DNA of 64,000 nt from Hymenobacter negativus (GCF_016056375.1 NZ_JAEDAE010000001.1:992001-1056000); one strand, 5' to 3'; counted from the stretch's first letter, positions 28,218-36,164 are shown. The notes: a model not told the origin generated them from the letters alone. Made by a program: numbers and translations.

Positions 28218-28811
28218 ATGCATAAAGGACGACTCGAAGCTTTTAGTGACGGTGTGCTAGCCATCATCCTCACCATCATGGTGCTGGAAGTCAAGGTGCC
28301 GCACGGCGCCGATTTTGCAGCCCTGAAACCGCTGCTGCCCGTGACGCTCAGCTACGTGCTGAGCTTCGTCTACATCGGTATTTACTGGAACAATCACCAC
28401 ATGATGCTGGCCAGCACGAGCAAGGTGTCGGGCGGGGTGCTGTGGGCCAACCTGCACCTGCTGTTCTGGCTGTCGCTGGTGCCGTTCGTGACGGGCTGGA
28501 TGGGCGAAAACCACTTCGCCCCCGCCACTTTGGTCATGTATGGCGTGGTGCTGCTGATGGCCGGCGTGGCCTATTTTGTGCTCCAGAACTGCATTATCGC
28601 CATCGAAGGGCCGCACTCTACGCTAGCCCGCGCCATTGGGCGCGACTTAAAGGGCAAGTCCTCGCCCCCGCTCTACTGCCTAGGTATCGCCGCCAGCTTC
28701 TGGAATCCGTGGGTGGCAGGGGCCGTGTACGTGGGTATCGCGCTGATGTGGCTCATCCCCGACCGGCGCATTGAGCGCACGCTTGAGGAGAAGGGTGACG
28801 GGAAGCGCTGA
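28218..28811 (+). CDS. TMEM175/DUF1211 family potassium channel-like protein
   Basis: 197 residues with about six membrane helices. The first helix carries RLEAFSDGVLAIILTIMVLE, the RxxxFSDG hallmark of bacterial TMEM175 channels, which conduct K+ as tetramers. NNHHMML follows at the end of the second helix. Length is typical of bacterial single-repeat members. GC content is normal for the genome, unlike the gene just before it. It is probably independent of the neighbouring RNA-repair genes; it ends 4 bases before the convergent gene at 28815. Confidence 0.9.
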   Translation: MHKGRLEAFSDGVLAIILTIMVLEVKVPHGADFAALKPLLPVTLSYVLSFVYIGIYWNNHHMMLASTSKVSGGVLWANLHLLFWLSLVPFVTGWMGENHFAPATLVMYGVVLLMAGVAYFVLQNCIIAIEGPHSTLARAIGRDLKGKSSPPLYCLGIAASFWNPWVAGAVYVGIALMWLIPDRRIERTLEEKGDGKR

Positions 28812-28814
28812 CTA

Positions 28815-29741
28815 TCAGCTTACCCACCCATTGACATAAGTGAGGTCAACAGAATCTCCATTCACTTTCACCATATAAGTGTTTCCTCTCCCACATCGAG
28901 GCCCGCAGTAGCACGCTTCCTCTACGAAGTAAAGCTGTTCGGACTCAACTATTTTAGTTATTGCGCAAGTATTGTAATTCTCGCTTACGCTTAATTTGGG
29001 AATTATTATCCCACCAATTGACAGCTTCTCAAAGGCGACAATTTCTGATTTGTAATTCCATTCCCTGCCAACTGGGAAATACTTTAAATTATTAACTGTA
29101 TACCACGGGTCTAACTGGATGCGCTGTTCGTCAAGCCGCCGCTGAGGATACTTAGCAGCGTCCAGCTTATTAAGTACCAAAAGCACCTTGTAGATTGTTT
29201 CATCAACTGTTTTCTTTGTCAGCAACACCGGGTCACCCTCGAAAAAACGTTTGAAAAAACTATCTCGGGGCATTGATACTAATTTGTGTTTGACTGACAG
29301 GTAGCGTTCCAATTGGCTTTCAAACACAGCCTCCGCATTGGCGGTTTCCTGATGCAAATACGCTAGGATAACGTCTTCGTCGGCACCGAACACAAACATG
29401 TGCTCTGCACTTACTTGTTCTGCGGCGGCAACATCGTCATCCATCACTTTTTCAAGCAACCGGGCTAATTCAGGTGCCTTGATAGCAATACCTATACTTT
29501 CTAAATAGCGACGGCCCCAACTACTTTGCGCGAACTTGTCAGGAAGCCCATTAAGGAGTTGTAATGCTACCGGCTGATTTGCTCGCCATATAGGCGTATC
29601 GTGTATTAATGCTCGTACCGAATCAGAACCGTATTTCGTCTGAATAGCCGGCAAGTCTTTAATAAGCACTTCTCTGACCTTTAGGGCATAGCAAGTGCAA
29701 TTAACAAAAAATAGCGCTATCCAGAGGCATAGTAGTTTCAT
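28815..29741 (-). CDS. Hypothetical secreted protein, 308 aa (AT-rich gene)
   Basis: Signal peptide (MKLLCLWIALFFVNCTCYA) and then a soluble, mainly helical domain. A Cys-rich end (YFVEEACYCGPRCGRGNTYMVKV) follows, perhaps a metal site or disulfide knot. No family recognised. The gene is AT-richer than its neighbours. It lies inside the RNA-repair run on the same strand, 36 bases beyond the Pnkp stop, so it may be read from the same transcript even though an exported protein is unlikely to serve RNA repair. Confidence 0.7.
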   Translation of the reverse strand: MKLLCLWIALFFVNCTCYALKVREVLIKDLPAIQTKYGSDSVRALIHDTPIWRANQPVALQLLNGLPDKFAQSSWGRRYLESIGIAIKAPELARLLEKVMDDDVAAAEQVSAEHMFVFGADEDVILAYLHQETANAEAVFESQLERYLSVKHKLVSMPRDSFFKRFFEGDPVLLTKKTVDETIYKVLLVLNKLDAAKYPQRRLDEQRIQLDPWYTVNNLKYFPVGREWNYKSEIVAFEKLSIGGIIIPKLSVSENYNTCAITKIVESEQLYFVEEACYCGPRCGRGNTYMVKVNGDSVDLTYVNGWVS

Positions 29742-29776
29742 AGGTTCATCAACTTATAAACCAGCCAATTATTATT

Positions 29777-32560
29777 CTACAGCCGCGGGTCGACGGCCTC
29801 GCTTTCCAGCGCGAGCACGCCGAAGACGCACTGATGCACGCGGCGCAGGGGCTGCCGGGCCACGAAGCGTTCCAGGCCCTCCACGCCGAGGGCGAACTCG
29901 CGCAGGGCGAGGTTGCGCTTGGCTTTCACGTTGCGCTGGCGGAGGCGGTCGAGGTTGCCGGGCAGCAGGTAATCGGGGCCGTAGATGATGCGCAGGTACT
30001 CGCGGCCGCGGCACTTGAGGGCGGGCTGGAGCAGGCCGCCTTTGCCCTGGGGCACGAAGTCGTAGGGCTTGACCACCATGCCTTCGCCCCCGGCGGTGGT
30101 GAGGTCGGTCCACCACTGGATGGCGGCTTCTACTTCGGCAGAATCCTGGAGGGGGACGACGCGGTAGGGCGTGGCGCGGAGCAGGCCGGGGTCGGCCAAG
30201 GCGAGGGAGCGCAGGGTTTCCATGTGCCAGGCGTGGTCGCGGTCGAAGTAGGTGCGGCCTTCGGTGGCGAGCAGGTGGAAGGGCGCCAGCTTGAGGTCGT
30301 CGAGCGAGAGGACGGGCCAGCAGTAGCGGCGGTAGGCGTCGGCATAGTGGGTGGCGGCGTGGTGGCGGGCGGTGGTGCGGGCCAGCAGGGCTTCGGCACC
30401 GTCGAGCTGGCGGGCGGCGGCTTCGGCGAGCACGGCTTCGACCTGGGGCAGGGCGGCGTTGGCGGCGGCGGCCACGGCGGCGTACTGGTTTTTCACCAGC
30501 TCCTGGGCTTTGGCCGACCACGGCAGCAACTCGGCATCGAGGCAGACCCAGTCGGTGTCGAATTTCTCCCAGAAGCTGGCGGTAGTCAGGGCGTCGCGCA
30601 GGCGGGCGAGGAAGGCGGTTTCGAGGGCCGCGTCGGTGAAGAAGTTACGGCCGGTGCGGGTGTAGCACTTGCCGATGCCCTCGCCCACCAGCCCCAGGCG
30701 GCGCTGGATGGCGGCTTCGTCGCGGCCCAGCACCACGACCACGCGGCTGCCCATGTGCTTTTCTTCGCACACCACGCGCTCCACGCCGAGGCGCTTGTAG
30801 TAGTCGAAGGCTTCGGCGGGGTGTTCGAGCAGGTCGGGCAGGGCCGAGGTTTCGGTGGGCGACATGGTGGGCGGCAGGTACAGCAACCACTTGGGGTGCA
30901 GGGCGAAGCGCGACATCACCTCCAGGGCGGCCACGGCGTTTTCCTCGCGGATGGCGACGCCGCGCATCAGCCGGGTTTCGATGAATTGCTTGCCGGTGAC
31001 GTCGCGGATGTCGAGCAGGTCGTCTTGTTCGTGCTGGGCAGACTGTAGAGCGGACTCTGTAGTCCGCGTCTCCGCGCCGTTAAAATCGTTCGGGTTTCCG
31101 TCGGGGACGCGGACTACAGAGTCCGCGCTACTTTCCGCGCCAGGGCGACGGTAGTTGAGGGGGCGCACGGGCTCGCAGTAGACCTGCGCGGCGGGCACGG
31201 CCACGAGCTCGCGCTCGGGGTAGCGCAGGGCGGTGAGGCGGCCGCCGAACACGCAGCCGGTGTCGAGGTCGATGGTGTTGTTGAGCCATTCGGCGTCGGG
31301 CACGGGCGTGTGGCCGAAGGCAACGATGGCGCGGCCCCGGTACTCGCGGGCCCATTCGTAGCGCACGTGCAGGCCGAATTCGTCAATCTCGCCGGTGCTT
31401 TCGCCAAACAGCGCGAAGGCCCGTACGGCGCCCGAGCCGCGGCCCTGCATCTCTTCGGGCAGGCCGGCGTGGGCGACTACCAGCTTGCCGCCGTCGAGCA
31501 CGTAGTGGCTCACTAGGCCGTCGAGGAAGCGCCGCACCTCGCTTTTGAAGGCTTCGGGCTCGGTTTCGAGCTGGGCCAGGGTTTCGGCCAGGCCGTGGTT
31601 GACGGTGACCTTCTTGCCGTTGAGGTGGCGTAGGAGCTTGATGTCGTGGTTGCCGGGCACGCAGAGGGCAATGCCGTCGCGCACCATACTCATCACCAAG
31701 CGCAACACTTGTGGGGAGGCCGGGCCGCGGTCCACAAGGTCGCCGAGGAAGACGGCTTTGCGAGCCCCACCCCCTGCCCCTCCCCGGTGGGGAGGGGTGC
31801 CAGCCGACAGGTATTCAGTGCTTTCAGTGGTAGAGCCATTTGGCTCCCCCTCCCCACCGGGGAGGGGGCCGGGGGGTGGGGCTACCCGCACGCCCAAATC
31901 CCGCACATCGTTAATCGGCTCTTCCAACACCTGATATCCCAGCTGCTCCAGCAGCGCGCGCAGCTCCTCGTAGCAGCCGTGCACGTCGCCGATGATGTCG
32001 AAGGGGCCGGTTTCCTCCTGGCGGTTGTTGTAGAGGCGGTCGCGGGTGATGGACTGGACGGCGTCGATTTCGCCCACGTTGCGCAGGTGGTGGATGTGCC
32101 GGAAGCCCTCTTCTTTCAGACTGCGCAGGCTGCGGCGCAGGTCCTGGCGGTGGCGGGCAATGATGTGCCGGCCCAAGTGGCGGCGGTCAGGGCGCTCGGC
32201 GTTGCGCTCCTGAGCGACGGATTCGGGCACGTCGAGCACAATGGCCACGGGCAGCACATGGTATTGGCGGGCCAGGGCCACCAGGGGCTTACGGCCCTCG
32301 GCCTGCACGTTGGTGGCATCGACCACGGTGAGCAGCCCGCGCTTCAGGCGCTTGGCCACCAAGTAGTGTAGCAGCTCAAAGGCGTCTTTGCTGGCCGATT
32401 GGTCGTTTTCATCGTCGGCCACCAGGCCCCGGCAGGCATCGGAGGACACGATTTCCGTGGGCTTGAACAAGCGCCGCGCAAACGTGGACTTGCCCGCGCC
32501 CGTGCTGCCGATGAGGAGGATGAGGGAGAGTTCGGGGAGCTTGAGGGTATCTTGGGGCAT
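29777..32560 (-). CDS. Polynucleotide kinase-phosphatase-ligase (bacterial Pnkp) with two repeat-derived inserts
   Basis: Heals and seals broken RNA: 5' kinase, 2',3' phosphatase and adenylyltransferase/ligase parts in one 927-residue chain. Kinase P-loop GSTGAGKST is at 18-26. Phosphatase motifs are GDVHG 191-195, GDLVDRG 273-279, GNHD 303-306 and GHTP near 416. The ligase nucleophile is Lys601 in EKHMGSR, with GMVVKP and LKCRGREYLRI later. Start ATG 32560 is 14 residues before the kinase strand; ATG 32593 is less likely. The Clostridium thermocellum enzyme is about 870 residues; the excess fits two palindrome-encoded inserts (residues about 226-266 and 477-506). It partners Hen1 (33795-35291). 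Confidence 0.95.
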   Translation of the reverse strand: MPQDTLKLPELSLILLIGSTGAGKSTFARRLFKPTEIVSSDACRGLVADDENDQSASKDAFELLHYLVAKRLKRGLLTVVDATNVQAEGRKPLVALARQYHVLPVAIVLDVPESVAQERNAERPDRRHLGRHIIARHRQDLRRSLRSLKEEGFRHIHHLRNVGEIDAVQSITRDRLYNNRQEETGPFDIIGDVHGCYEELRALLEQLGYQVLEEPINDVRDLGVRVAPPPGPLPGGEGEPNGSTTESTEYLSAGTPPHRGGAGGGARKAVFLGDLVDRGPASPQVLRLVMSMVRDGIALCVPGNHDIKLLRHLNGKKVTVNHGLAETLAQLETEPEAFKSEVRRFLDGLVSHYVLDGGKLVVAHAGLPEEMQGRGSGAVRAFALFGESTGEIDEFGLHVRYEWAREYRGRAIVAFGHTPVPDAEWLNNTIDLDTGCVFGGRLTALRYPERELVAVPAAQVYCEPVRPLNYRRPGAESSADSVVRVPDGNPNDFNGAETRTTESALQSAQHEQDDLLDIRDVTGKQFIETRLMRGVAIREENAVAALEVMSRFALHPKWLLYLPPTMSPTETSALPDLLEHPAEAFDYYKRLGVERVVCEEKHMGSRVVVVLGRDEAAIQRRLGLVGEGIGKCYTRTGRNFFTDAALETAFLARLRDALTTASFWEKFDTDWVCLDAELLPWSAKAQELVKNQYAAVAAAANAALPQVEAVLAEAAARQLDGAEALLARTTARHHAATHYADAYRRYCWPVLSLDDLKLAPFHLLATEGRTYFDRDHAWHMETLRSLALADPGLLRATPYRVVPLQDSAEVEAAIQWWTDLTTAGGEGMVVKPYDFVPQGKGGLLQPALKCRGREYLRIIYGPDYLLPGNLDRLRQRNVKAKRNLALREFALGVEGLERFVARQPLRRVHQCVFGVLALESEAVDPRL
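31044..31131. repeat. In-frame palindromic repeat (GCGGACT family) inside Pnkp gene
   Basis: Arms 31044-31070 and 31106-31131 are inverted copies, each with its own GCGGACT..AGTCCGC hairpin. Read in frame they encode residues about 477-506, in the linker between phosphatase and ligase domains. The same family is intergenic at 26733-26830. Confidence 0.88.
31763..31883. repeat. In-frame palindromic repeat (GC-rich family) inside Pnkp phosphatase domain
   Basis: Arms 31763-31801 and 31842-31883 are inverted copies, each containing a CCCTCCCC/GGGGAGGG hairpin. The right arm is nearly identical to the left arm of the Hen1 element at 34423. Translated in frame it gives residues about 226-266 (APPPGPLPGGEGEP to PPHRGGAGGGA), between GDVHG and GDLVDRG. 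Confidence 0.9.
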
Positions 32561-32628
32561 TGGAAAGGATAAGGCGTAGAGTTCCGCATACAAGGTTAGG
32601 CACGGCTACCCACAACTGAAGTATTATT

Positions 32629-33183
32629 ATGAAAGTCGGCAAGCAATTGAACACGCTCACCTACGGCGAGTACCTGCACCTGATTGAGAACCACAAGAAG
32701 TTCACGGATTTCAATACACTGGGGCTATTTCGCTCCATCGTAGAAACCACAAAGCTGAGCCTCGAAGAGAAACTTGAGCTTCGGAAAGTGGCTATTGCGG
32801 CGTTTGCAAAGGCGTTTGAGTTTCTGCAATTGAAAGACCCGCGAACCTATCTAGCGGTTACCACGCTGGGCCAAAGTCTGACCGTTGCTGATGAGAACCA
32901 GGCTTGGGAAGATATTCGGCACAATCAGCAGCGAATATTGGAAAGCAAGAAGCTGAAACACCGAAATTTTGGCACTTACTCAAAGCACGAGTGTGGCCAA
33001 GAAATTTGCTACATGAAAGGACTTATGACTAAACAGGGCTCTACTCTAGCGTATTATAGTAGCGGAGGAATGGGTTTTGGTTCTGATACTCGAAGCTGGT
33101 TTAAGTCAGAAAAAGCTGCGCGGTTCAAACAAGGCAGAAAATCCGAGCAGCAAATTGTGACTCAAAGAATTTTAGAAGAATAA
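32629..33183 (+). CDS. Hypothetical protein, 184 aa
   Basis: Soluble protein without a signal. The N-terminal half is helical (LTYGEYLHLIENHKKFTDF, LSLEEKLELRKVAIAAF), and a Cys/Gly-containing C-terminal part follows (KHECGQEICYMKG, YYSSGGMGFGS). No family recognised. It is transcribed opposite to Pnkp and Hen1 and separates them; its ATG is 68 bases from the Pnkp start. GC content is lower than the flanking genes. It pairs with the next gene (41-base gap). Confidence 0.65.
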   Translation: MKVGKQLNTLTYGEYLHLIENHKKFTDFNTLGLFRSIVETTKLSLEEKLELRKVAIAAFAKAFEFLQLKDPRTYLAVTTLGQSLTVADENQAWEDIRHNQQRILESKKLKHRNFGTYSKHECGQEICYMKGLMTKQGSTLAYYSSGGMGFGSDTRSWFKSEKAARFKQGRKSEQQIVTQRILEE

Positions 33184-33223
33184 CCAACCATCCGGTAGAT
33201 TACCGAGTTAGGCTAAGAATCAA

Positions 33224-33787
33224 ATGACTATTGACGAAACTATTAGCTTCTACAGAATCGAGCTAAATGGCAAGCAAATACCTGTAAGCTTTGAAGAAAT
33301 TCATGAGCTTAGGAAGGATATCCTACCCTACTTTGATGAGAACATAGGAGAGAATATATCGGTCCTTCTGCCTACGGGCCAGTTCAACAGACCTTACTGG
33401 AAATTTCTATCAATTGATTTCGAACAGGAATGGGCTGAATCTATTCGCTATAAGAAAGTGGTAGAAGAAGGCTGTTTGGCGCTCCTTAATGGTATAGCAC
33501 TAGAATTACTAGACCAACCAATTACCGACTTGCCTACAAGTTGGCAGGAAACAGAAATTTCTACTATCTTATCTTATATCAATCATTACAATCCTAGTTC
33601 AGAGAGGTTAAACATCGCAAAAAACCATCTTATACGGACTTATAATTTTCTTTTACAATTCTCTTACAATGATATTGATGAGGATAGAATGCTGATTGAT
33701 TTTAATCCTGCGGACACTGGAAGATGGTTCGACGAGGAAATTGTGAAAGCTTATTACAAGTGGCAAATAAAAATTTACGCCTCTTAG
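33224..33787 (+). CDS. Hypothetical protein, 187 aa (AT-rich gene)
   Basis: Soluble, acidic, helix-rich protein (TIDETISFYRIELNG, VSFEEIHELRKDILPYFDEN, and a C-terminal ADTGRWFDEEIVKAYYKW). No family recognised. Base use is strikingly AT-rich compared with Hen1, whose stop lies 7 bases away in convergent orientation. With the 184-residue gene before it, it looks like an acquired two-gene block between hen1 and pnkp. Confidence 0.65.
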   Translation: MTIDETISFYRIELNGKQIPVSFEEIHELRKDILPYFDENIGENISVLLPTGQFNRPYWKFLSIDFEQEWAESIRYKKVVEEGCLALLNGIALELLDQPITDLPTSWQETEISTILSYINHYNPSSERLNIAKNHLIRTYNFLLQFSYNDIDEDRMLIDFNPADTGRWFDEEIVKAYYKWQIKIYAS

Positions 33788-33794
33788 CGAATCT

Positions 33795-35291
33795 TTAAAC
33801 AATCATCCCAAACACCGCCATCTGCGAAGGCGCGCCGACGCCTTCCACCTCCTCCCCCATGCTCTCCAGCCGCAGCTGATACCCGTGCCGCTCGGCCACG
33901 CCGGCGGCCCAGGCGGCAAACTCGGCGCGGGACCATTCGAAGCGGTGGTCGTCGTGGCGAAATTCGCCGGCGTTGAGCTTCTCGAAGAGTTGGTTGTAGT
34001 CGGCGTTGGGGCTGGTGACGAAGACGTGCGCCGGGCGGGCCTGGCCAAACACCACGGCTTCGAGGGCGGCGAGGCGGTTTTCGTCCAGGTGCTCGATAAC
34101 TTCGACCAAGGCCGCAACGTCGAAGCCGGCGAGACGCTCGTCGCGGTAGAGCAGCGAGCCTTGGATGAGGTCGATGCGGGTGCGCTGGCGCGGGGGCATC
34201 TCGTCGAGGTGCAGGCGTTGGGCGGCGCGTGCCAGCGCCTGGTGCGACACGTCCATGCCGAGGATGTACTCGATTTTGGGCTGGCGCAGGAGCAGGCGCA
34301 GTAGCTTGCCTTCGCCGCAGCCCAGGTCGAGCACGCGCTTGGGGGCCAGTTGGTAGATTTCGTGGGCTACTTGCTGCAGGCGCTGGTCGTGGAGGGACAG
34401 TTTGGGGTCACCCTCCGCGTTCACCTCACCCCCCGGCCCCCTCTCCCGCGGAGAGGGGGAGCCAGACGATTCCACATCGAGCATAGCCGGTGCCCCCTCT
34501 CCGCGGGAGAGGGGGCCAGGGGGTAAGGTTTCGTTGGCCGAGTCGTTGATTTCATCGCCTTCCATCAGCCGCTCCAGCGTGGGGTTCACGTAGGCGGCCA
34601 GGTAGCGCAGGTAGCGGCGCGTGATAAAGCCGCGCTCCGGGTGCTGGGGCAGCCAGTCGCCGCCGCGGTGCAACAGCTTCTCGGCCTCGTGCTCGCCGAT
34701 GTAGTAGTGCTTGTCGTTGTCGAGCACCGGGAGCAGCACGTAGAGGTGGGTGAGGACGTCTTGCAGGCGCAGGCCTTCGTGGCGCAGGTGCAGGGTGTAG
34801 TAGCGGCTGTCGCCCCATTCCGGCACTGTCGGGTCGAGCGGGGCGGTTTCGATGTCCACTTCGTAGCCCAACGGCTCGAAGAGGCGGCGCGGCCAGTCGG
34901 GGCCGGGCGCCGATACCACGGCCACTTTCACGGCCAGCGGCAGGGCTTGGGCGGGCAGGTCGGGCTTGTCTTTGCAGGTGCCGTTCATGGCCGTGCCGTA
35001 GGCTTTGCTCAGGGCCGCGCTCAGGAAGGACGAGGCCACGTAGGGCCGGTCGTTCACGTATTGCTCCAGGGCGAAGCCTTCGCCGGACGCGCCGCCCTTG
35101 CCGCGCACGAGGCCCACGGGGTCGAGGTCGAGCAGCAGGGCGGCCGTGCAGCGCTCGGCGGTGGCTTCGGGGTAGAACACGTGGGCCTGGCCGCCGGCCA
35201 CTTCGATGCTTTGCAGGCGCGCGGGGTTCTTGTGCAGCAGGTAGCCGAGGTCGGTGGCGGGCTGGTAGGTGGTGGAAATGGTGAGAAGCAT
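33795..35291 (-). CDS. hen1: Hen1, RNA 3'-terminal ribose 2'-O-methyltransferase, with repeat-derived insert
   Basis: Methylates the 2'-OH of the 3' nucleotide at the RNA break before Pnkp ligates it, so the repaired RNA resists the same cut again. 498 residues: an N-terminal domain (1-245) that binds Pnkp and stimulates ligation, then a methyltransferase with SAM motif DLGCGEG at 322-328 and the Hen1-specific metal site E397, E400, H401 (EVIEH) plus H449 (HDDHRFEW). Residues about 254-290 are encoded by the palindrome at 34423-34530; without it the length is about 462, as in known bacterial Hen1. It is upstream of Pnkp in the same direction but separated by two plus-strand genes. Confidence 0.95.
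   Translation of the reverse strand: MLLTISTTYQPATDLGYLLHKNPARLQSIEVAGGQAHVFYPEATAERCTAALLLDLDPVGLVRGKGGASGEGFALEQYVNDRPYVASSFLSAALSKAYGTAMNGTCKDKPDLPAQALPLAVKVAVVSAPGPDWPRRLFEPLGYEVDIETAPLDPTVPEWGDSRYYTLHLRHEGLRLQDVLTHLYVLLPVLDNDKHYYIGEHEAEKLLHRGGDWLPQHPERGFITRRYLRYLAAYVNPTLERLMEGDEINDSANETLPPGPLSRGEGAPAMLDVESSGSPSPRERGPGGEVNAEGDPKLSLHDQRLQQVAHEIYQLAPKRVLDLGCGEGKLLRLLLRQPKIEYILGMDVSHQALARAAQRLHLDEMPPRQRTRIDLIQGSLLYRDERLAGFDVAALVEVIEHLDENRLAALEAVVFGQARPAHVFVTSPNADYNQLFEKLNAGEFRHDDHRFEWSRAEFAAWAAGVAERHGYQLRLESMGEEVEGVGAPSQMAVFGMIV
34423..34530. repeat. In-frame palindromic repeat (GC-rich family) inside hen1
   Basis: Arms 34423-34463 and 34489-34530 are inverted copies with an internal CTCTCC...GGAGAG hairpin each. 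It is translated as LPPGPLSRGEGAP to SPSPRERGPGGEV in the linker between the two Hen1 domains. Same family and same frame as the Pnkp insert at 31763-31883. Confidence 0.9.
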
Positions 35292-35368
35292 AGACGCGAT
35301 GCGGAAATTCAGGAAGCCGAATGTAGCACGGGCATGCCCGATACAAGGAAAGGTTGCGGGCTGCGAAG

Positions 35369-35376
35369 TAGGTTTG
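35369..35376 (+). promoter_or_regulatory. Possible promoter -7 box
   Basis: TAGGTTTG fits the Bacteroidota TAnnTTTG box, 57 bases before the GTG start of the next gene. No well-spaced -33 TTG is seen, so this is weak. Its presence argues against the earlier ATG at 35334. Confidence 0.3.
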
Positions 35377-35432
35377 CAGTGGGCAAAGCCGTTTTTCGGC
35401 CCGCTTCCCTCCTCTCACCCGCGCCGTTTTCC

Positions 35433-36065
35433 GTGTCCGATTTCATTCCTCCCGCTTCCCCTACTGGCCCTTCGCTGAATGATTTCGCCAGTTTCTACCT
35501 CTACGGCCTCACCAGCCAGCCCTACCAGCAATCGGCTGATTTAACGAAATTTGGCGCACTCTACAACCTCGTAATCGGCGACCACGGTGGCTTGGGCATT
35601 GCTAGCACTTTCCACCCCTATCAGTTGGTGAATCCGGCCGGCATTTCGGTGTGGTACGCCGCTTACGCGCAGTTTTACGCCCAGCCCAACCGCCTCGAAA
35701 TGTTCGCGGAAATGACGGTCGAGAAGGCTTCCTTCGTGGTAGTGCCACCAGCTTCGTTTGCCGAATTCCACGTCTGGCCCGACACCCGGCTGACGACCGA
35801 CGAAAACCCGATTTTCGGGCGCTTCGTCCCCTTCGTCATCCCATTTCTGGTGCGCAAAGACCCGGAATTGTTGCGTTGGGACAAGGAGTTCGCCGCCGCC
35901 GAGGGCGACAAAAACCGCATCAGCCCCTATCTCAAAACGGTGAACGAGGCCATCCATTTTGTGCAGCCCGCGCCAGCTTTCATCCTGGGCTTTGGGGAGT
36001 TTGACGAGCAGCAGCCAGAGCGGCTGATTGAGCATTTCGTGAGCTGCCGTGATATGCTGCTGTAG
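35433..36065 (+). CDS. Conserved-type hypothetical protein, 210 aa
   Basis: Soluble protein starting GTG 35433 (MSDFIPPASPTGPSL); ATG 35334 would add 33 residues of low similarity to any protein. Segments such as DFASFYLYGLTSQPY, VIGDHGGLGIASTFHPYQL and HVWPDTRLTTDENPIFGRFVPF suggest a compact globular fold. I do not recognise the family. It is divergent from hen1 and ends at the convergent palindrome 36076-36164. Much of the open frame upstream (from 34641) is only the shadow of hen1. Confidence 0.7.
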   Translation: MSDFIPPASPTGPSLNDFASFYLYGLTSQPYQQSADLTKFGALYNLVIGDHGGLGIASTFHPYQLVNPAGISVWYAAYAQFYAQPNRLEMFAEMTVEKASFVVVPPASFAEFHVWPDTRLTTDENPIFGRFVPFVIPFLVRKDPELLRWDKEFAAAEGDKNRISPYLKTVNEAIHFVQPAPAFILGFGEFDEQQPERLIEHFVSCRDMLL

Positions 36066-36075
36066 TGGCTGGAAC

Positions 36076-36164
36076 GATGTAGCGACACGACACTTCACGT
36101 CCCGGCATACGCGTCGTTGGGATGTCGTTCAACGCCGAGACGCGAAGTGCCGCGTCTCTACATC
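36076..36164. repeat. Palindromic repeat of the GAGACGC family at convergent gene ends
   Basis: Left arm 36076-36101 (GATGTAGCGACACG then CACTTCACGTC) and right arm 36139-36164 are inverted copies differing at a few bases. It fills the gap between convergent stops at 36065 and 36168. The same GAGACGC core is in the small hairpin at 9318. Confidence 0.8.

Noticed and set aside
29834-31048. 404-residue plus-strand open frame opposite the Pnkp gene
   Set aside because: High-GC genomes give long antisense frames; the chain is Val/Gly/His repetitive and the minus strand has complete Pnkp motifs.
31763-31883. Frameshift or assembly error as an explanation for the Pnkp insert
   Set aside because: The frame is intact through both arms and the same family occurs in hen1 in the same frame, so an error is unlikely.
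34641-36065. Single 474-residue gene on the plus strand
   Set aside because: The first two-thirds lie opposite hen1; only the end from 35433 (or 35334) is globular and likely to be translated.
24004-36065. Prophage, transposon or integrative element
   Set aside because: No integrase, transposase, phage structural gene or tRNA attachment site was seen; only palindromic repeats mark the region.
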